Shown here: in pieces, positions 25,363 to 33,429 of the stretch | Position numbering within the stretch: the stretch's first letter is position 1 | How the letters are laid out: the number at the start of each line of letters is the position of its first letter | Assembly (NCBI GenBank): GCA_009377635.1 | Contig: WHTR01000027.1 | Location: forward strand, 1-34,708 | DNA length: 34,708 nt | DNA from: Chloroflexota bacterium | GTDB lineage: Bacteria; Chloroflexota; UBA6077; SHYK01 | Reading direction: 5' to 3' | Position numbers and translations under genes: made by a program | The notes under the pieces: model-generated | What the model saw: the letters and a program-made list of their open reading frames with translations, nothing else | Databases searched by the model: none | What the model was told of the DNA's origin: nothing

Positions 25363-28355
25363 GACGTCGGTTGAGGAATGCGGTAGGCGGAGAGGTCGGG
25401 GCGGAACGGACGCAGGAACCAGAACGGACGGCGGAATCCATCAGGGCCCGGGCCGGGCCGGGCCATCGCCAGCCACCGCCTGTACACCTCATGAGCCTTG
25501 GCCGTGTCGACGTAGACGTCCCCATAGCGATGGTTTGGCCCCGCGTGCTCGACTCGGACCTTCTGGTGCCACGAGTGCTGGCCACTCACCGGATCCGGCT
25601 GCACCGGGAACGTCAGGTTCTGGTGCACCCCGCAATCCGTCCACCAGATCCGTTCAGAATCTGGGTCTGCACTCGGGAATGCTTCGACTCCGCGTCGGAT
25701 CTGCAGCCGCCACGCCTCGTCTCCGTGTTCCAGCTCGGCGAGTCCGGTCGACCAGCGCTCGCCGCCCGTCTGCTCGCGGAGCCGCCATCGGCCCATGTGA
25801 TGAGAACAGGCCAGGACGCCTGGCCGAATCCCCTCCGTCACCCACACCTTCCCCACGAAGTACCCGATCTCGGTGTGGACCACGATCAGGTCATCGGTGC
25901 GGAACCCCAGCCGCTCCGCATCTTTGGGGTGCATCCAGACCGGGTTGGAATGGCTTATCTCCTGCAGCCACTTGGCATTCCCCGACCGGGTGTGAATCAG
26001 GGTTGGGAGGCGGAACGTAGGCACCAGTGCAAAGCCGGCGTTCGCTTGATCGATCTCGTCCGGATGGACCTGACTCTTGACGTGCCCAGGCGTTGCGTAC
26101 TCAGGCCATCCCCAGTCTTTCAGCGTGCGAGAATAAAACTCGAGCTTCCCCGAAGGCGTGGGGAACCCGACGTATGCCTGGCCGTCCACTGCCACGCCGA
26201 CGGGAGACCCTCGCTCGGTTGCCGCGATCACCGGCCTCGGTACCGCGTTCATTGGCGGTTGGGGAGGTACGTGGCTCCAGACCCGCCCCGTCACCGGGTC
26301 AATTTCGCATTGTTCCTCGATGATCGGATCGATGGGCTGTTCGAATGGACGGTAGACGTCTTTCGCCACCTCGAACACGCCGTACTTCCGCATGTACTCC
26401 AGCGGCTTCAGGCCTTCCTTCGCTGCCGCTTCGGGCAGCCCGGGCACGCTGTGCTCGAACATCCACCGGTAGTACTCGTCCACGGTGACCTTCTCGCCCG
26501 GTCGGTAGGGTGACTCGTAGTACTTCCTGATGCCGAGGGTCCCGTCGGCGTCGATGCGCCAGGACAGCTCGATCCAGAACTCGTTTTCTTCCCACACCTC
26601 GCCAGGATTTGCCTCGTAGGTGTACTTCACTGGCTGGCCGAGCTTCTCGAGGGCAACTCGGCGCACGGGCTGACGGAACCCGATCCACTGGCTCGCATGG
26701 GTCTCGTAGCTGTGGGTATCGTGGCGCTCGGCCCCCACGCCCATCGGAAGCACGTAGTCGGCGAACCAGGCGGTTTCACTCCACACCGGGGTGAGGCAGG
26801 CGTGCAGCCCGATCTTCGACTCGTCGGTCAGGACTTCCATCCAGGTGAACCCATCGGGGTTCGTCCAGACCGGGTTGTAGACCCGGGTGAAGTAGACATC
26901 GAGCTTTCCGCGGCCCTCCTTGAGAAAGTGGGGCAGGAGAAAGCTCATCTCGTGGAAGGCGAGGGGGTATTCGGCGGGCCAGGTGAGGTCGTTCCATACC
27001 TTCTGCCGAGGCGGCTCGGCGAACGGACGCGGAACGAACTTGTCCCAGATGTTGGCCGAAGTACCCCCTGGGGTACCCACGCTCCCAGTCAGCACGTTCA
27101 GAAAGAACAGGGCGCGAGCCACCTGCCAGCCCCCGACGTTGCCGGCGGCCGCGGCTCGCCAGTTGTGCGTGGAGAAGGCATGGCCGGCCCTGCCGATCTC
27201 ACGCGCTACCTCCACGATCGTTGACGCCGGCACGCCGCTCTCTTGCTCGGCAAACTCCGGTGTGTACTCGGCGTACAGGCGCTTCAACTCGGCTTCAAAG
27301 CTCTCGAAGTTGCCCGGCAGCTCGGCGTGTTCCTCGCGGAGATACTGGTCCCAGTTCACCCACTGCCGCACGAACTCCCGGTCGTAGAGCCCCTCTTCGA
27401 CCAACACCTTCGCCATGGCCAGACACACCACGGCCTCGCTTCCCGGGTAGGTGGGCAGCCAGTAGTCGGCCATCGACGCGGTGTTGGAGAGCCGGGGGTC
27501 CATCACCGCCAGCTTGGCCCCCCGTTTCTTGCCATCCATGATCCGCTGCGCGTGGGGGTTGAAGTAGTGGCCCGACTCGAGATGGGCGGAAATCAGCAGG
27601 ATGAAGCGGGCGTTCTCATGGTCGGGTGAGGGGCGATCGGCACCCATCCAGGTCGCGTAGCCCAGCCGCCCCGAGGACGAGCAGACATTGGTATGGCTGT
27701 TGTGCCCGTCGAGGCCCCAGCTCTGGAGCACCCGCTCCATGTACCCATCCTCACCCGGCCGACCGACGTGGTACATCACGTCGGTCTGACGAGCCTCGAT
27801 CAGGTCGCCTCGAATGCGGGCCGCGAACGTGTCCAGCACCTCGCCCCAGGTCGTGCGCTCCCACTGGCCAGAACCGCGCGGACCACTCCGCTTGAGCGGA
27901 TAGAGGATCCGCTCGGGATCGTAGACTTGATTGAGGGTCGCCGGCCCCTTGGCGCAGGTCCTCCCGCGGCTGCCCGGGTGGACCGGGTTGCCCTCGAACT
28001 TCCGGATCTCGAGCGTCTCTTTGTCGACATAGGCGAGCAGGCCGCACGCCGACTCGCAGTTGAAACAGGTGGTCGGGACCAGCATGTAGGGCCGCGCCGA
28101 GCGCTTTGGCCAGGCCGTCGCCTCGTACTCGACCCAGTCGTCCCATCGATCGGCGGGCGGGAACGCCGCGAGCTCCCCCACGTTTGGACGACGAGTCTCA
28201 ACCTCGGCAAGCGGTGAGGCCAATGCCTTCGGAACCATGATGCTCGGTCCGTCTGCCCGCGCCAAATGCGCGCGGGAGTTTTGTGCAGCAGCGCTCTCAA
28301 AGAGGGAGCGCGCGGCGGCGCCCAATCGAAGAGCCGCTTCCATTGAAAAGACCAA
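25359..28355 (-). CDS. DMSO reductase-family molybdopterin oxidoreductase, catalytic subunit
   Basis: About 998-aa bis-MGD enzyme. A [4Fe-4S] site is formed by C97, C100, C104 and C134 (CFNCESACG, then TCAKG). The likely molybdenum ligand is C225 in SHTNVCSSSGRLG, as in the polysulfide/thiosulfate/arsenate/tetrathionate group rather than nitrate (Asp) or DMSO (Ser) reductases. The C-terminal molydopterin-dinucleotide-binding domain is present (SGNAKWLQEISHSNPVWMHP, then RLGFRTDDLIVVHTEIG). No twin-arginine signal is visible. TTG 28355 is proposed as start because AGAGGAGAG lies six bases upstream; an ATG at 28415 or 28343 is possible. It is followed by its chaperone gene and preceded by the fused electron-transfer/membrane subunit. 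The substrate is unknown. Confidence 0.9.
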   Translation of the reverse strand: MVFSMEAALRLGAAARSLFESAAAQNSRAHLARADGPSIMVPKALASPLAEVETRRPNVGELAAFPPADRWDDWVEYEATAWPKRSARPYMLVPTTCFNCESACGLLAYVDKETLEIRKFEGNPVHPGSRGRTCAKGPATLNQVYDPERILYPLKRSGPRGSGQWERTTWGEVLDTFAARIRGDLIEARQTDVMYHVGRPGEDGYMERVLQSWGLDGHNSHTNVCSSSGRLGYATWMGADRPSPDHENARFILLISAHLESGHYFNPHAQRIMDGKKRGAKLAVMDPRLSNTASMADYWLPTYPGSEAVVCLAMAKVLVEEGLYDREFVRQWVNWDQYLREEHAELPGNFESFEAELKRLYAEYTPEFAEQESGVPASTIVEVAREIGRAGHAFSTHNWRAAAAGNVGGWQVARALFFLNVLTGSVGTPGGTSANIWDKFVPRPFAEPPRQKVWNDLTWPAEYPLAFHEMSFLLPHFLKEGRGKLDVYFTRVYNPVWTNPDGFTWMEVLTDESKIGLHACLTPVWSETAWFADYVLPMGVGAERHDTHSYETHASQWIGFRQPVRRVALEKLGQPVKYTYEANPGEVWEENEFWIELSWRIDADGTLGIRKYYESPYRPGEKVTVDEYYRWMFEHSVPGLPEAAAKEGLKPLEYMRKYGVFEVAKDVYRPFEQPIDPIIEEQCEIDPVTGRVWSHVPPQPPMNAVPRPVIAATERGSPVGVAVDGQAYVGFPTPSGKLEFYSRTLKDWGWPEYATPGHVKSQVHPDEIDQANAGFALVPTFRLPTLIHTRSGNAKWLQEISHSNPVWMHPKDAERLGFRTDDLIVVHTEIGYFVGKVWVTEGIRPGVLACSHHMGRWRLREQTGGERWSTGLAELEHGDEAWRLQIRRGVEAFPSADPDSERIWWTDCGVHQNLTFPVQPDPVSGQHSWHQKVRVEHAGPNHRYGDVYVDTAKAHEVYRRWLAMARPGPGPDGFRRPFWFLRPFRPDLSAYRIPQPTS

Positions 28356-28378
28356 GGTTTTCTCTCCTCTTGCCCGGC

Positions 28379-30031
28379 TCAGCTCATCGGGACTGATTGG
28401 CCGGCGGTAACCCACACGTCTTCGTAGATAAGCAGCCCGGCGAGGCTTGCGGCTGCGGCAATGCCAGCCAGAAGTCCAGTGACGGCGTCAAACCGGCCGG
28501 GCATGACCCCGACCGTGAAGGCCAGGACCGCAAACGGCACGCCAACGCCGAGAACCATCGCACCACCCCAAAACCTGTCCCGGAGCTTGCCCGAGGTCAG
28601 GGTGGCCGCCGCCAGCCGGACGTGGGAGTTGGCGTGGGGGGTGACGATCTCGGCGAGGACGAACAGCAGGTGAACGGACAGGCCGATCGCCATGATGAGC
28701 ACGAGGACGGGGACGATCGGTGCCCCGCCGCCCAGGGCGAGCGCGGCTAGCACGAGCGCCGCGGCTCCGGCGACGACTGATTGAGCGAGCAGATGCGGGG
28801 CCAGCAGCGGACTCTGCCAGAAGTCGCGCCCCTCCGCCTGGCCGAACAGGAACCCGCTGTAGGCGGCCGCCAGCGCGGCCGCCAGAATCCCTGGCCACAA
28901 TAGGAGCGCGGACAGTGTCGGCGCATCGATCAACATAGCCACGAGCTGCAGGCCGGCAAAACCGCCGAAGGCAATGAGGATGTACGCTCCCCAGACCAGC
29001 CAGGAGCGGAAGTTGGACTTGGTCAATATGTAAAGGAAGCGTTCTGGGTGTTTCAGGTCGGCCACCAACAAGGCGGTAGTGAGCCCGGTAAAAAGGAGCG
29101 CGATCAGCAGCGCGGGGAGCGCCAGCGGGGTTGCGGCGGGAGTAAACGGAACCGTCGCGAAGAAGAACGTCAGGATGGCCAGCGTCAGAAACGCGCCGCC
29201 CGCGATCGACTTCGTCCATAGGTAGGCGGCGACGAGAAAGCCCCAGGGCTGCTCGTGGGCCACGTTGTAGTCGACCTGCCCCCCTTCGGTGATGAACCCG
29301 GCCGCCACGGTCTGCCCCGGGGCGATCGGCTGGCCGCGGGAATCTTCCTTCACGGCTTCGGCCATCGGCAGAACCTTCCATTCAGGCTTGTCAGAGGTCC
29401 TGGCCGGGAAGCCATGCTCGGTCGAACGGTGCTGTGCCCACATCGACCCCTGGGAATCGTTGAAAAACTCCGGATTGATCGCCACCTCTTCGGCACCGAT
29501 GTACCACAGCTTCGGCTGCGTTCCCTGGTCGGGCCGGCGCTGGCGGACGCTCTCCCGGCCGATCAGCTGGGAGATGCGACTCATCGGATCGTCGAGATCC
29601 CCGGAGATGATGGCTTCCTCCGGGCATGCGACCACGCAGGCCGGCTGGAGGCCAATCTCGGTGCGGTGGGCGCAGTAATTGCACTTCGCAGCGGAATGGG
29701 TCTCGGGGTCGATGTAGATCGCATCGTAGGGACACGCCTGCATACACGCCTTGCAGCCGATGCAGCGGGCTGGATCGAAGTCGACGATGCCGTCTGGGCG
29801 GTTAAACATCGCTTTTGTCGGACAAATCGCGACGCACGGTGCTTTTGCGCAGTGGTTGCAGCGCTCCACCAGGAAATGGCGCTTAGTGCTAGGAAATTGC
29901 CCTTTCTCCACGTACTTGACCCAGGTGCGAAAAACACCAAGTGACACATCATTTTCTGACTTACAGGCAATCGTGCACGCATGGCACCCGATACAGGAGT
30001 CCTGGTCAATAACGAAGCCATAGTTGGTCAC
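28379..30031 (-). CDS. fused four-cluster ferredoxin and NrfD-type membrane subunit
   Basis: 550-aa fusion. Residues 1-150 hold sixteen cysteines for four [4Fe-4S] clusters: C13/16/19/23, C58/61/66/70, C90/93/96/100 and C117/120/132/136 (DmsB/PsrB-like). After a hydrophilic linker (about 150-260), the C-terminal part has about eight hydrophobic helices of the NrfD/PsrC quinone-binding type, including LLVADLKHPERFLYIL, a hallmark segment. It therefore combines the beta and gamma subunits that are usually separate, linking the menaquinone/quinone pool to the molybdoenzyme. It is the first gene of the operon. A promoter candidate is at 30089-30117. No Tat or Sec signal is visible, so the ferredoxin domain may face the cytoplasm. 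Confidence 0.9.
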   Translation of the reverse strand: MTNYGFVIDQDSCIGCHACTIACKSENDVSLGVFRTWVKYVEKGQFPSTKRHFLVERCNHCAKAPCVAICPTKAMFNRPDGIVDFDPARCIGCKACMQACPYDAIYIDPETHSAAKCNYCAHRTEIGLQPACVVACPEEAIISGDLDDPMSRISQLIGRESVRQRRPDQGTQPKLWYIGAEEVAINPEFFNDSQGSMWAQHRSTEHGFPARTSDKPEWKVLPMAEAVKEDSRGQPIAPGQTVAAGFITEGGQVDYNVAHEQPWGFLVAAYLWTKSIAGGAFLTLAILTFFFATVPFTPAATPLALPALLIALLFTGLTTALLVADLKHPERFLYILTKSNFRSWLVWGAYILIAFGGFAGLQLVAMLIDAPTLSALLLWPGILAAALAAAYSGFLFGQAEGRDFWQSPLLAPHLLAQSVVAGAAALVLAALALGGGAPIVPVLVLIMAIGLSVHLLFVLAEIVTPHANSHVRLAAATLTSGKLRDRFWGGAMVLGVGVPFAVLAFTVGVMPGRFDAVTGLLAGIAAAASLAGLLIYEDVWVTAGQSVPMS

Positions 30032-30088
30032 GATTTAGCCCTGTTTATCAGAATACCACCTGTACCGCTCGCTCAAAAGCTCCCCCCA

Positions 30089-30117
30089 AGAATACACCGG
30101 CAGTTACCAAGACACAA
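30089..30117 (-). promoter_or_regulatory. promoter candidate for the molybdoenzyme operon
   Basis: On the minus strand TTGTGT (30112-30117) and TATTCT (30089-30094) are spaced by exactly 17 bp, about 60 bp before the ATG at 30031. The match is moderate (4 of 6 in the -10). An inverted TTGACTTGT pair overlaps it. Confidence 0.4.
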
Positions 30118-30183
30118 GTCAAGCCGATAGTCGATCATATTAGTCAGCATTATCAACATTAGGCGGGCAGAAAGTTGACTTGT
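30114..30183. promoter_or_regulatory. inverted pair of TTGACTTGT in a divergent promoter region
   Basis: ACAAGTCAA (30114-30122) and TTGACTTGT (30175-30183) are exact inverted copies 52 bases apart. Each provides a -35-like TTGACT pointing away from the centre, toward the molybdoenzyme operon and toward the plus-strand cluster. They may be paired regulator sites or simply two promoters. An extended -10 (TG-T-TACTAT, 30250-30255) lies further downstream on the plus strand. Confidence 0.4.
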
Positions 30184-30309
30184 CCTACGGCTTAGTCAGA
30201 AGTTGTCAGGCTTGCGGCGGGCGGGTAGCGGCTCTTTTTCTCCAGGTGTTACTATTTGTGCCTAAATGTCGATGAAGGCTCCAACGACAATCAGTAGGGG
30301 CGGCTCTCT

Positions 30310-30701
30310 ATGGCGGGCTCCGATTCATCCCAGCGTTTCACGGCCGCGATCGGCCGCCGCTACGACTTCCTCAACCTGATCAATTGCAAGGTGCGGCCGG
30401 AAGGCATTGAGATCGAGTATGCGCCGGTCGTGGAAGGGCCGCCGGCGCCAATCTTTTCTCGACTCGCACGCGAGCATCCCTGGGACATCGGGGAGCAAGG
30501 GTTCTCGACCTACCTGATGTGCTTCGACCTCGGCAAACCGCAGATTGCCCTACCGTTCTTCCCGAGTCGGTTCTTCCCCCACACTGGAGTGACCGTCACC
30601 GAGCAATCGGGCATCAAGGAGCCGCGCGACCTCGGGGGCAAGAAGGAATTGTTCGTAAACTCGTCGCACCAGAGGATCTCTTCCTCGTCACCGGCTCCTA
30701 A
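30310..30701 (+). pseudogene. 4,5-dihydroxyphthalate decarboxylase-like / NMT1-type protein, middle deleted
   Basis: The first 110 residues are a good match in layout to the 4,5-dihydroxyphthalate decarboxylase/ABC-substrate-binding-like family: VRPEGIEIEYAPV, then FDIGEQGFSTYL-like WDIGEQGFSTYLMCFDLGKP, IALPFFPSRFFPHTGV and IKEPRDLGGKK. At about 30640 the frame runs directly into what looks like the natural C-terminus in another frame (GIVRKLVAPEDLFLVTGS, stop at 30699-30701). About 200 middle residues are missing. The original frame continues only with non-family sequence into the next gene. It is thus a two-ended remnant like the binding proteins at 11781 and 15265. Confidence 0.7.
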
Positions 30702-30730
30702 GCATCCACGTCTACAGAAAGGAGCGAACC

Positions 30731-31774
30731 ATGGAGCCAGTCCAAGAAGGAGTCGCAAACCTCGTGAACCATTGCGCCGAGGTCCAGCAAGGAGAAAAGG
30801 TTCTCCTGATCAATGAGGGCGGTGAGGCGGACACTGATTTGGTCGAGCTCATCGCTCAAGCAGTCCGCAACGCCGGTGGACACGAGCAGGTGATGTGGCT
30901 GGACCGCCCCGAGCGCGGTGGCGGGCCGGGCGCCGCCCCGCCCATCTCAGACGAGCTCGCAACGGCCATCCGGTCGGCCGATAAGGTGATCTCGCTCTAC
31001 CCGTTGGGGGACCGCGCTCTCGTGCAGACACTGGGAGACAACCCGAGCGTCCTCGTTGCGAACACGATGTTCCGCACCAAGGAAGACTTTGCATCCAACC
31101 ACGCGCGTTACCATTGGGGCATGGCCAATGCCATCTACGAACGGTTCGAGAAGGAGCTGTTCGCCGAGGGCCGGCGGGTCCGCCTGGCCAATCCCGCCGG
31201 CACCGACATCTCTGGTGTGATCGGATCGTTCAGCGAGCGCGCCCGTCAGCTCGACGAGTACCGCGTTCCGTTCAGTCGCTCCTTCAACTCGCCGGCCTAT
31301 ATCCCGGTCGCCACTACGCGGTGCGAAGGCCAGGCGGTGATCGAGTACACGAACGGCTTCCGGCGCGAGCCGATTGATCATCCACCGACGATCATTATCG
31401 AGAACAACATCATGACGCGCGTCGAAGGTCCGTCTGAGGCCAAGCGCTGGGTTGACGAGTACGCCAAGAACCTGGACGAGCGAGCCGAGCGGCTCAACCG
31501 ACCGGATGCCAACAAGGTCGACTCCTGGCACGGGGGACTCCACCCGACGGCCGAATGCGTCGGCGGCCCCCGGGGACTGATCGGAAACGCCAACACCGAC
31601 ATGGCGCATTTCCACGTCGGGCCCGAGGGCGAGCATATGGCGGCTCAGTGGGGCCGGCTCATCCTGGAGCTGGACGGCGAGACGGTCATCGAGAACGGCG
31701 TGTACCACCCCGATTTCGACGACCCGAAGCTTCGGGAGACCGCTCAGCGCTTCGGCTTGCGCCATTGGAAGTAG
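30731..31774 (+). CDS. M29-aminopeptidase/NicX-like metalloprotein, paralogue A
   Basis: 347-aa protein whose layout resembles the superfamily of M29 aminopeptidases and 2,5-dihydroxypyridine 5,6-dioxygenase (NicX): an N-terminal Rossmann-like half (GVANLVNHCAEVQQGEKVLLIN, then SADKVISLYP) and a C-terminal metal-binding half. Candidate ligands are the His in VDSWHGGLHP and in MAHFHVGPEG, with Glu/Asp in TDMA and ENNIMTRVEG. AAGGAG precedes the ATG by six bases. The next gene encodes a paralogue after 82 bp. Either an aminopeptidase or a ring-opening dioxygenase is possible. The catabolic surroundings favour the latter, but this is inference. Confidence 0.72.
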   Translation: MEPVQEGVANLVNHCAEVQQGEKVLLINEGGEADTDLVELIAQAVRNAGGHEQVMWLDRPERGGGPGAAPPISDELATAIRSADKVISLYPLGDRALVQTLGDNPSVLVANTMFRTKEDFASNHARYHWGMANAIYERFEKELFAEGRRVRLANPAGTDISGVIGSFSERARQLDEYRVPFSRSFNSPAYIPVATTRCEGQAVIEYTNGFRREPIDHPPTIIIENNIMTRVEGPSEAKRWVDEYAKNLDERAERLNRPDANKVDSWHGGLHPTAECVGGPRGLIGNANTDMAHFHVGPEGEHMAAQWGRLILELDGETVIENGVYHPDFDDPKLRETAQRFGLRHWK

Positions 31775-31856
31775 TTTCATTCCCTCGACCCTCCGGCGGG
31801 AGACCCTGCTCTAAACCGTCGAAGGGGGACAGTGAGGGCCCCGAAGGAGAATGGTC

Positions 31857-32885
31857 ATGGCGACAGCAGGCGTATTTCAGGATCAGGTGAAAGAGGGGGT
31901 CTGGAACCTGGTCGCCAACTGCCTGGATTGTCAGAAGGGGGAGAGCGTCCTCCTCCTGAACGAGTACGGAAAAATCGCACCCGAGCTGGTGGGACTCATC
32001 GAGGACGCAGTCAAGGAGTCTGGCGTCGAGTCCCATTCGCTGTGGGGCCCGACCATCGGCCGAGGCGCGCGCTCCTTCTCCAAAGTGCTGGTGGGCGCGC
32101 TCCTCTCGGCTGACAAAGTCGTGATGAACTACAACCTCAACCGCGAGATCCTGCATCAGTACGTCAAGGACCACCAGATCTTGCGGGTCACCAACCGCTG
32201 CATGACGCCCGAGAACTTCGCCACCGAGCACGCGCGTTTCGACTGGCGGATGGTCCGGGCCATCTTCGCCCAGCTGGAGGAGATCTCCTCAAGCAGCAGG
32301 GATTGGCATATCAGTGCTCCCGGTGGAACGAACCTCCGCGGGCAAGTGGCGACCGCGAGCGACGTTGCCGACGCGTATTTCGTCAAGGAGTCTGAGGCCA
32401 CTCGGCTGATCCGAGTCTTCCCCGGGGAGGTCTATACGCCGGTCGGAGCGATCAATGCTCAGGGCAAGATCGTTTCGGACAGCCCCAATGCAGAAGATCG
32501 GGAGGGCGGCCCCCCTGAGCCCGTGACATTCGTCTTCGAAGACAACCGCATTGTTCGGATCGAAGGAGGCGAACGCGCCGAGCGCGTGCGTCAACGCATC
32601 GAGGAGATGGTCCAGACCTTCGGCGACAATGCGCGGACGCTCGATTCCTGGCATGGGGGCATGAATCCGAAAGCGGACCCTGACCCCATGGGCATCGGGG
32701 CGATCAGTACGACCGAGCGGATGCATTTCCACGCTCAGACGCTGGGCGGTAACTTTGGCGCCACGGTGCGTAACCAGACCATCGAGATGGACGGCCGCAA
32801 GATCTACGAAAACGGAAAGCTCATGGTGCTGGACGACCCGAAGATCGTCGAGGCTGCGAACCGTTACGGCATCGAGGACTGGTAG
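31857..32885 (+). CDS. M29-aminopeptidase/NicX-like metalloprotein, paralogue B
   Basis: 342-aa paralogue of the preceding protein. Matching blocks are GVWNLVANCLDCQKGESVLLLN, SADKVVMNYN, ENFATEHARFDWRM (A: EDFASNHARYHWGM), VFEDNRIVRIEGG, LDSWHGGMNP and the metal-site-like RMHFHAQTLGG. Divergence is high, so the duplication is old and the two may form a heteromer or act on different substrates. The ATG at 31857 is preferred: AAGGAGA ends six bases before it, while the ATG at 31851 abuts that site. The cyclodeaminase fragment begins right after its stop. Confidence 0.72.
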   Translation: MATAGVFQDQVKEGVWNLVANCLDCQKGESVLLLNEYGKIAPELVGLIEDAVKESGVESHSLWGPTIGRGARSFSKVLVGALLSADKVVMNYNLNREILHQYVKDHQILRVTNRCMTPENFATEHARFDWRMVRAIFAQLEEISSSSRDWHISAPGGTNLRGQVATASDVADAYFVKESEATRLIRVFPGEVYTPVGAINAQGKIVSDSPNAEDREGGPPEPVTFVFEDNRIVRIEGGERAERVRQRIEEMVQTFGDNARTLDSWHGGMNPKADPDPMGIGAISTTERMHFHAQTLGGNFGATVRNQTIEMDGRKIYENGKLMVLDDPKIVEAANRYGIEDW

Positions 32886-33397
32886 CCGACCCGCAGAGCG
32901 CCGTCAGAGGAGCCGGCATCGTATCGACCTGCACCGACAGCATGGTCCCGGTGATTAGGTCCGATTGGCTGGAGCCAGGCATGCACGTGACTTGCGTCGG
33001 AGGGGCGGAGCTCGGCGAGGACGTCTATCGGCGCGCCGCCGTGGTGGTGCGCCAGGGAGGCGGCGGATCGCTCACAGTCGAAGGACCCGACCGGGTGGAG
33101 TCGGGCCGGGGCCACAGCCCCTTCACATTCGTCGGCGGGACGGAGGAAGAGATCGAGCGGCTACCCCCGGCGGCTCCCCACTGGAGCCCCTCCGCTCGCT
33201 ACCCGACCTACGTGGACCTTGTTAGCGGGAAGGCTCCGGGGCGAACCAGCGATGAGCAGATCTCGCTGTACCTGGCGCTTGGCAACCAGGGGCTCCAGTT
33301 CGCCTCGGTTGGCTGGCAAGTGTACGAGAAGGCCAGGGCGCTCGGTCTGGGCAACGAGCTGCCCATCGAGTGGTTCTTGCAAGACATCCGGGACTAG
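32886..33397 (+). pseudogene. ornithine cyclodeaminase family, 3' half only
   Basis: The frame is open directly after the stop of the M29-like gene and reads ADPQSAVRGAGIVSTCTDSM, VPVIRSDWLEPGMHVTCVGG, DVYRRAAVVVRQGGGGSL, RTSDEQISLYLALGNQGLQFASVGWQVYEKARALGLG. This corresponds to the second half of the Rossmann domain and the C-terminus of an ornithine cyclodeaminase/mu-crystallin-family protein. The first half and the GxGxxA loop are absent. An internal ATG (32942) could start a 151-aa fragment without catalytic capacity. It is not the same copy as 20950-22149: sequence differs and it is less interrupted. Confidence 0.75.
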
Positions 33398-33429
33398 CGG
33401 CACGGGCAGCGACGCCAAGGGAGTACTCG

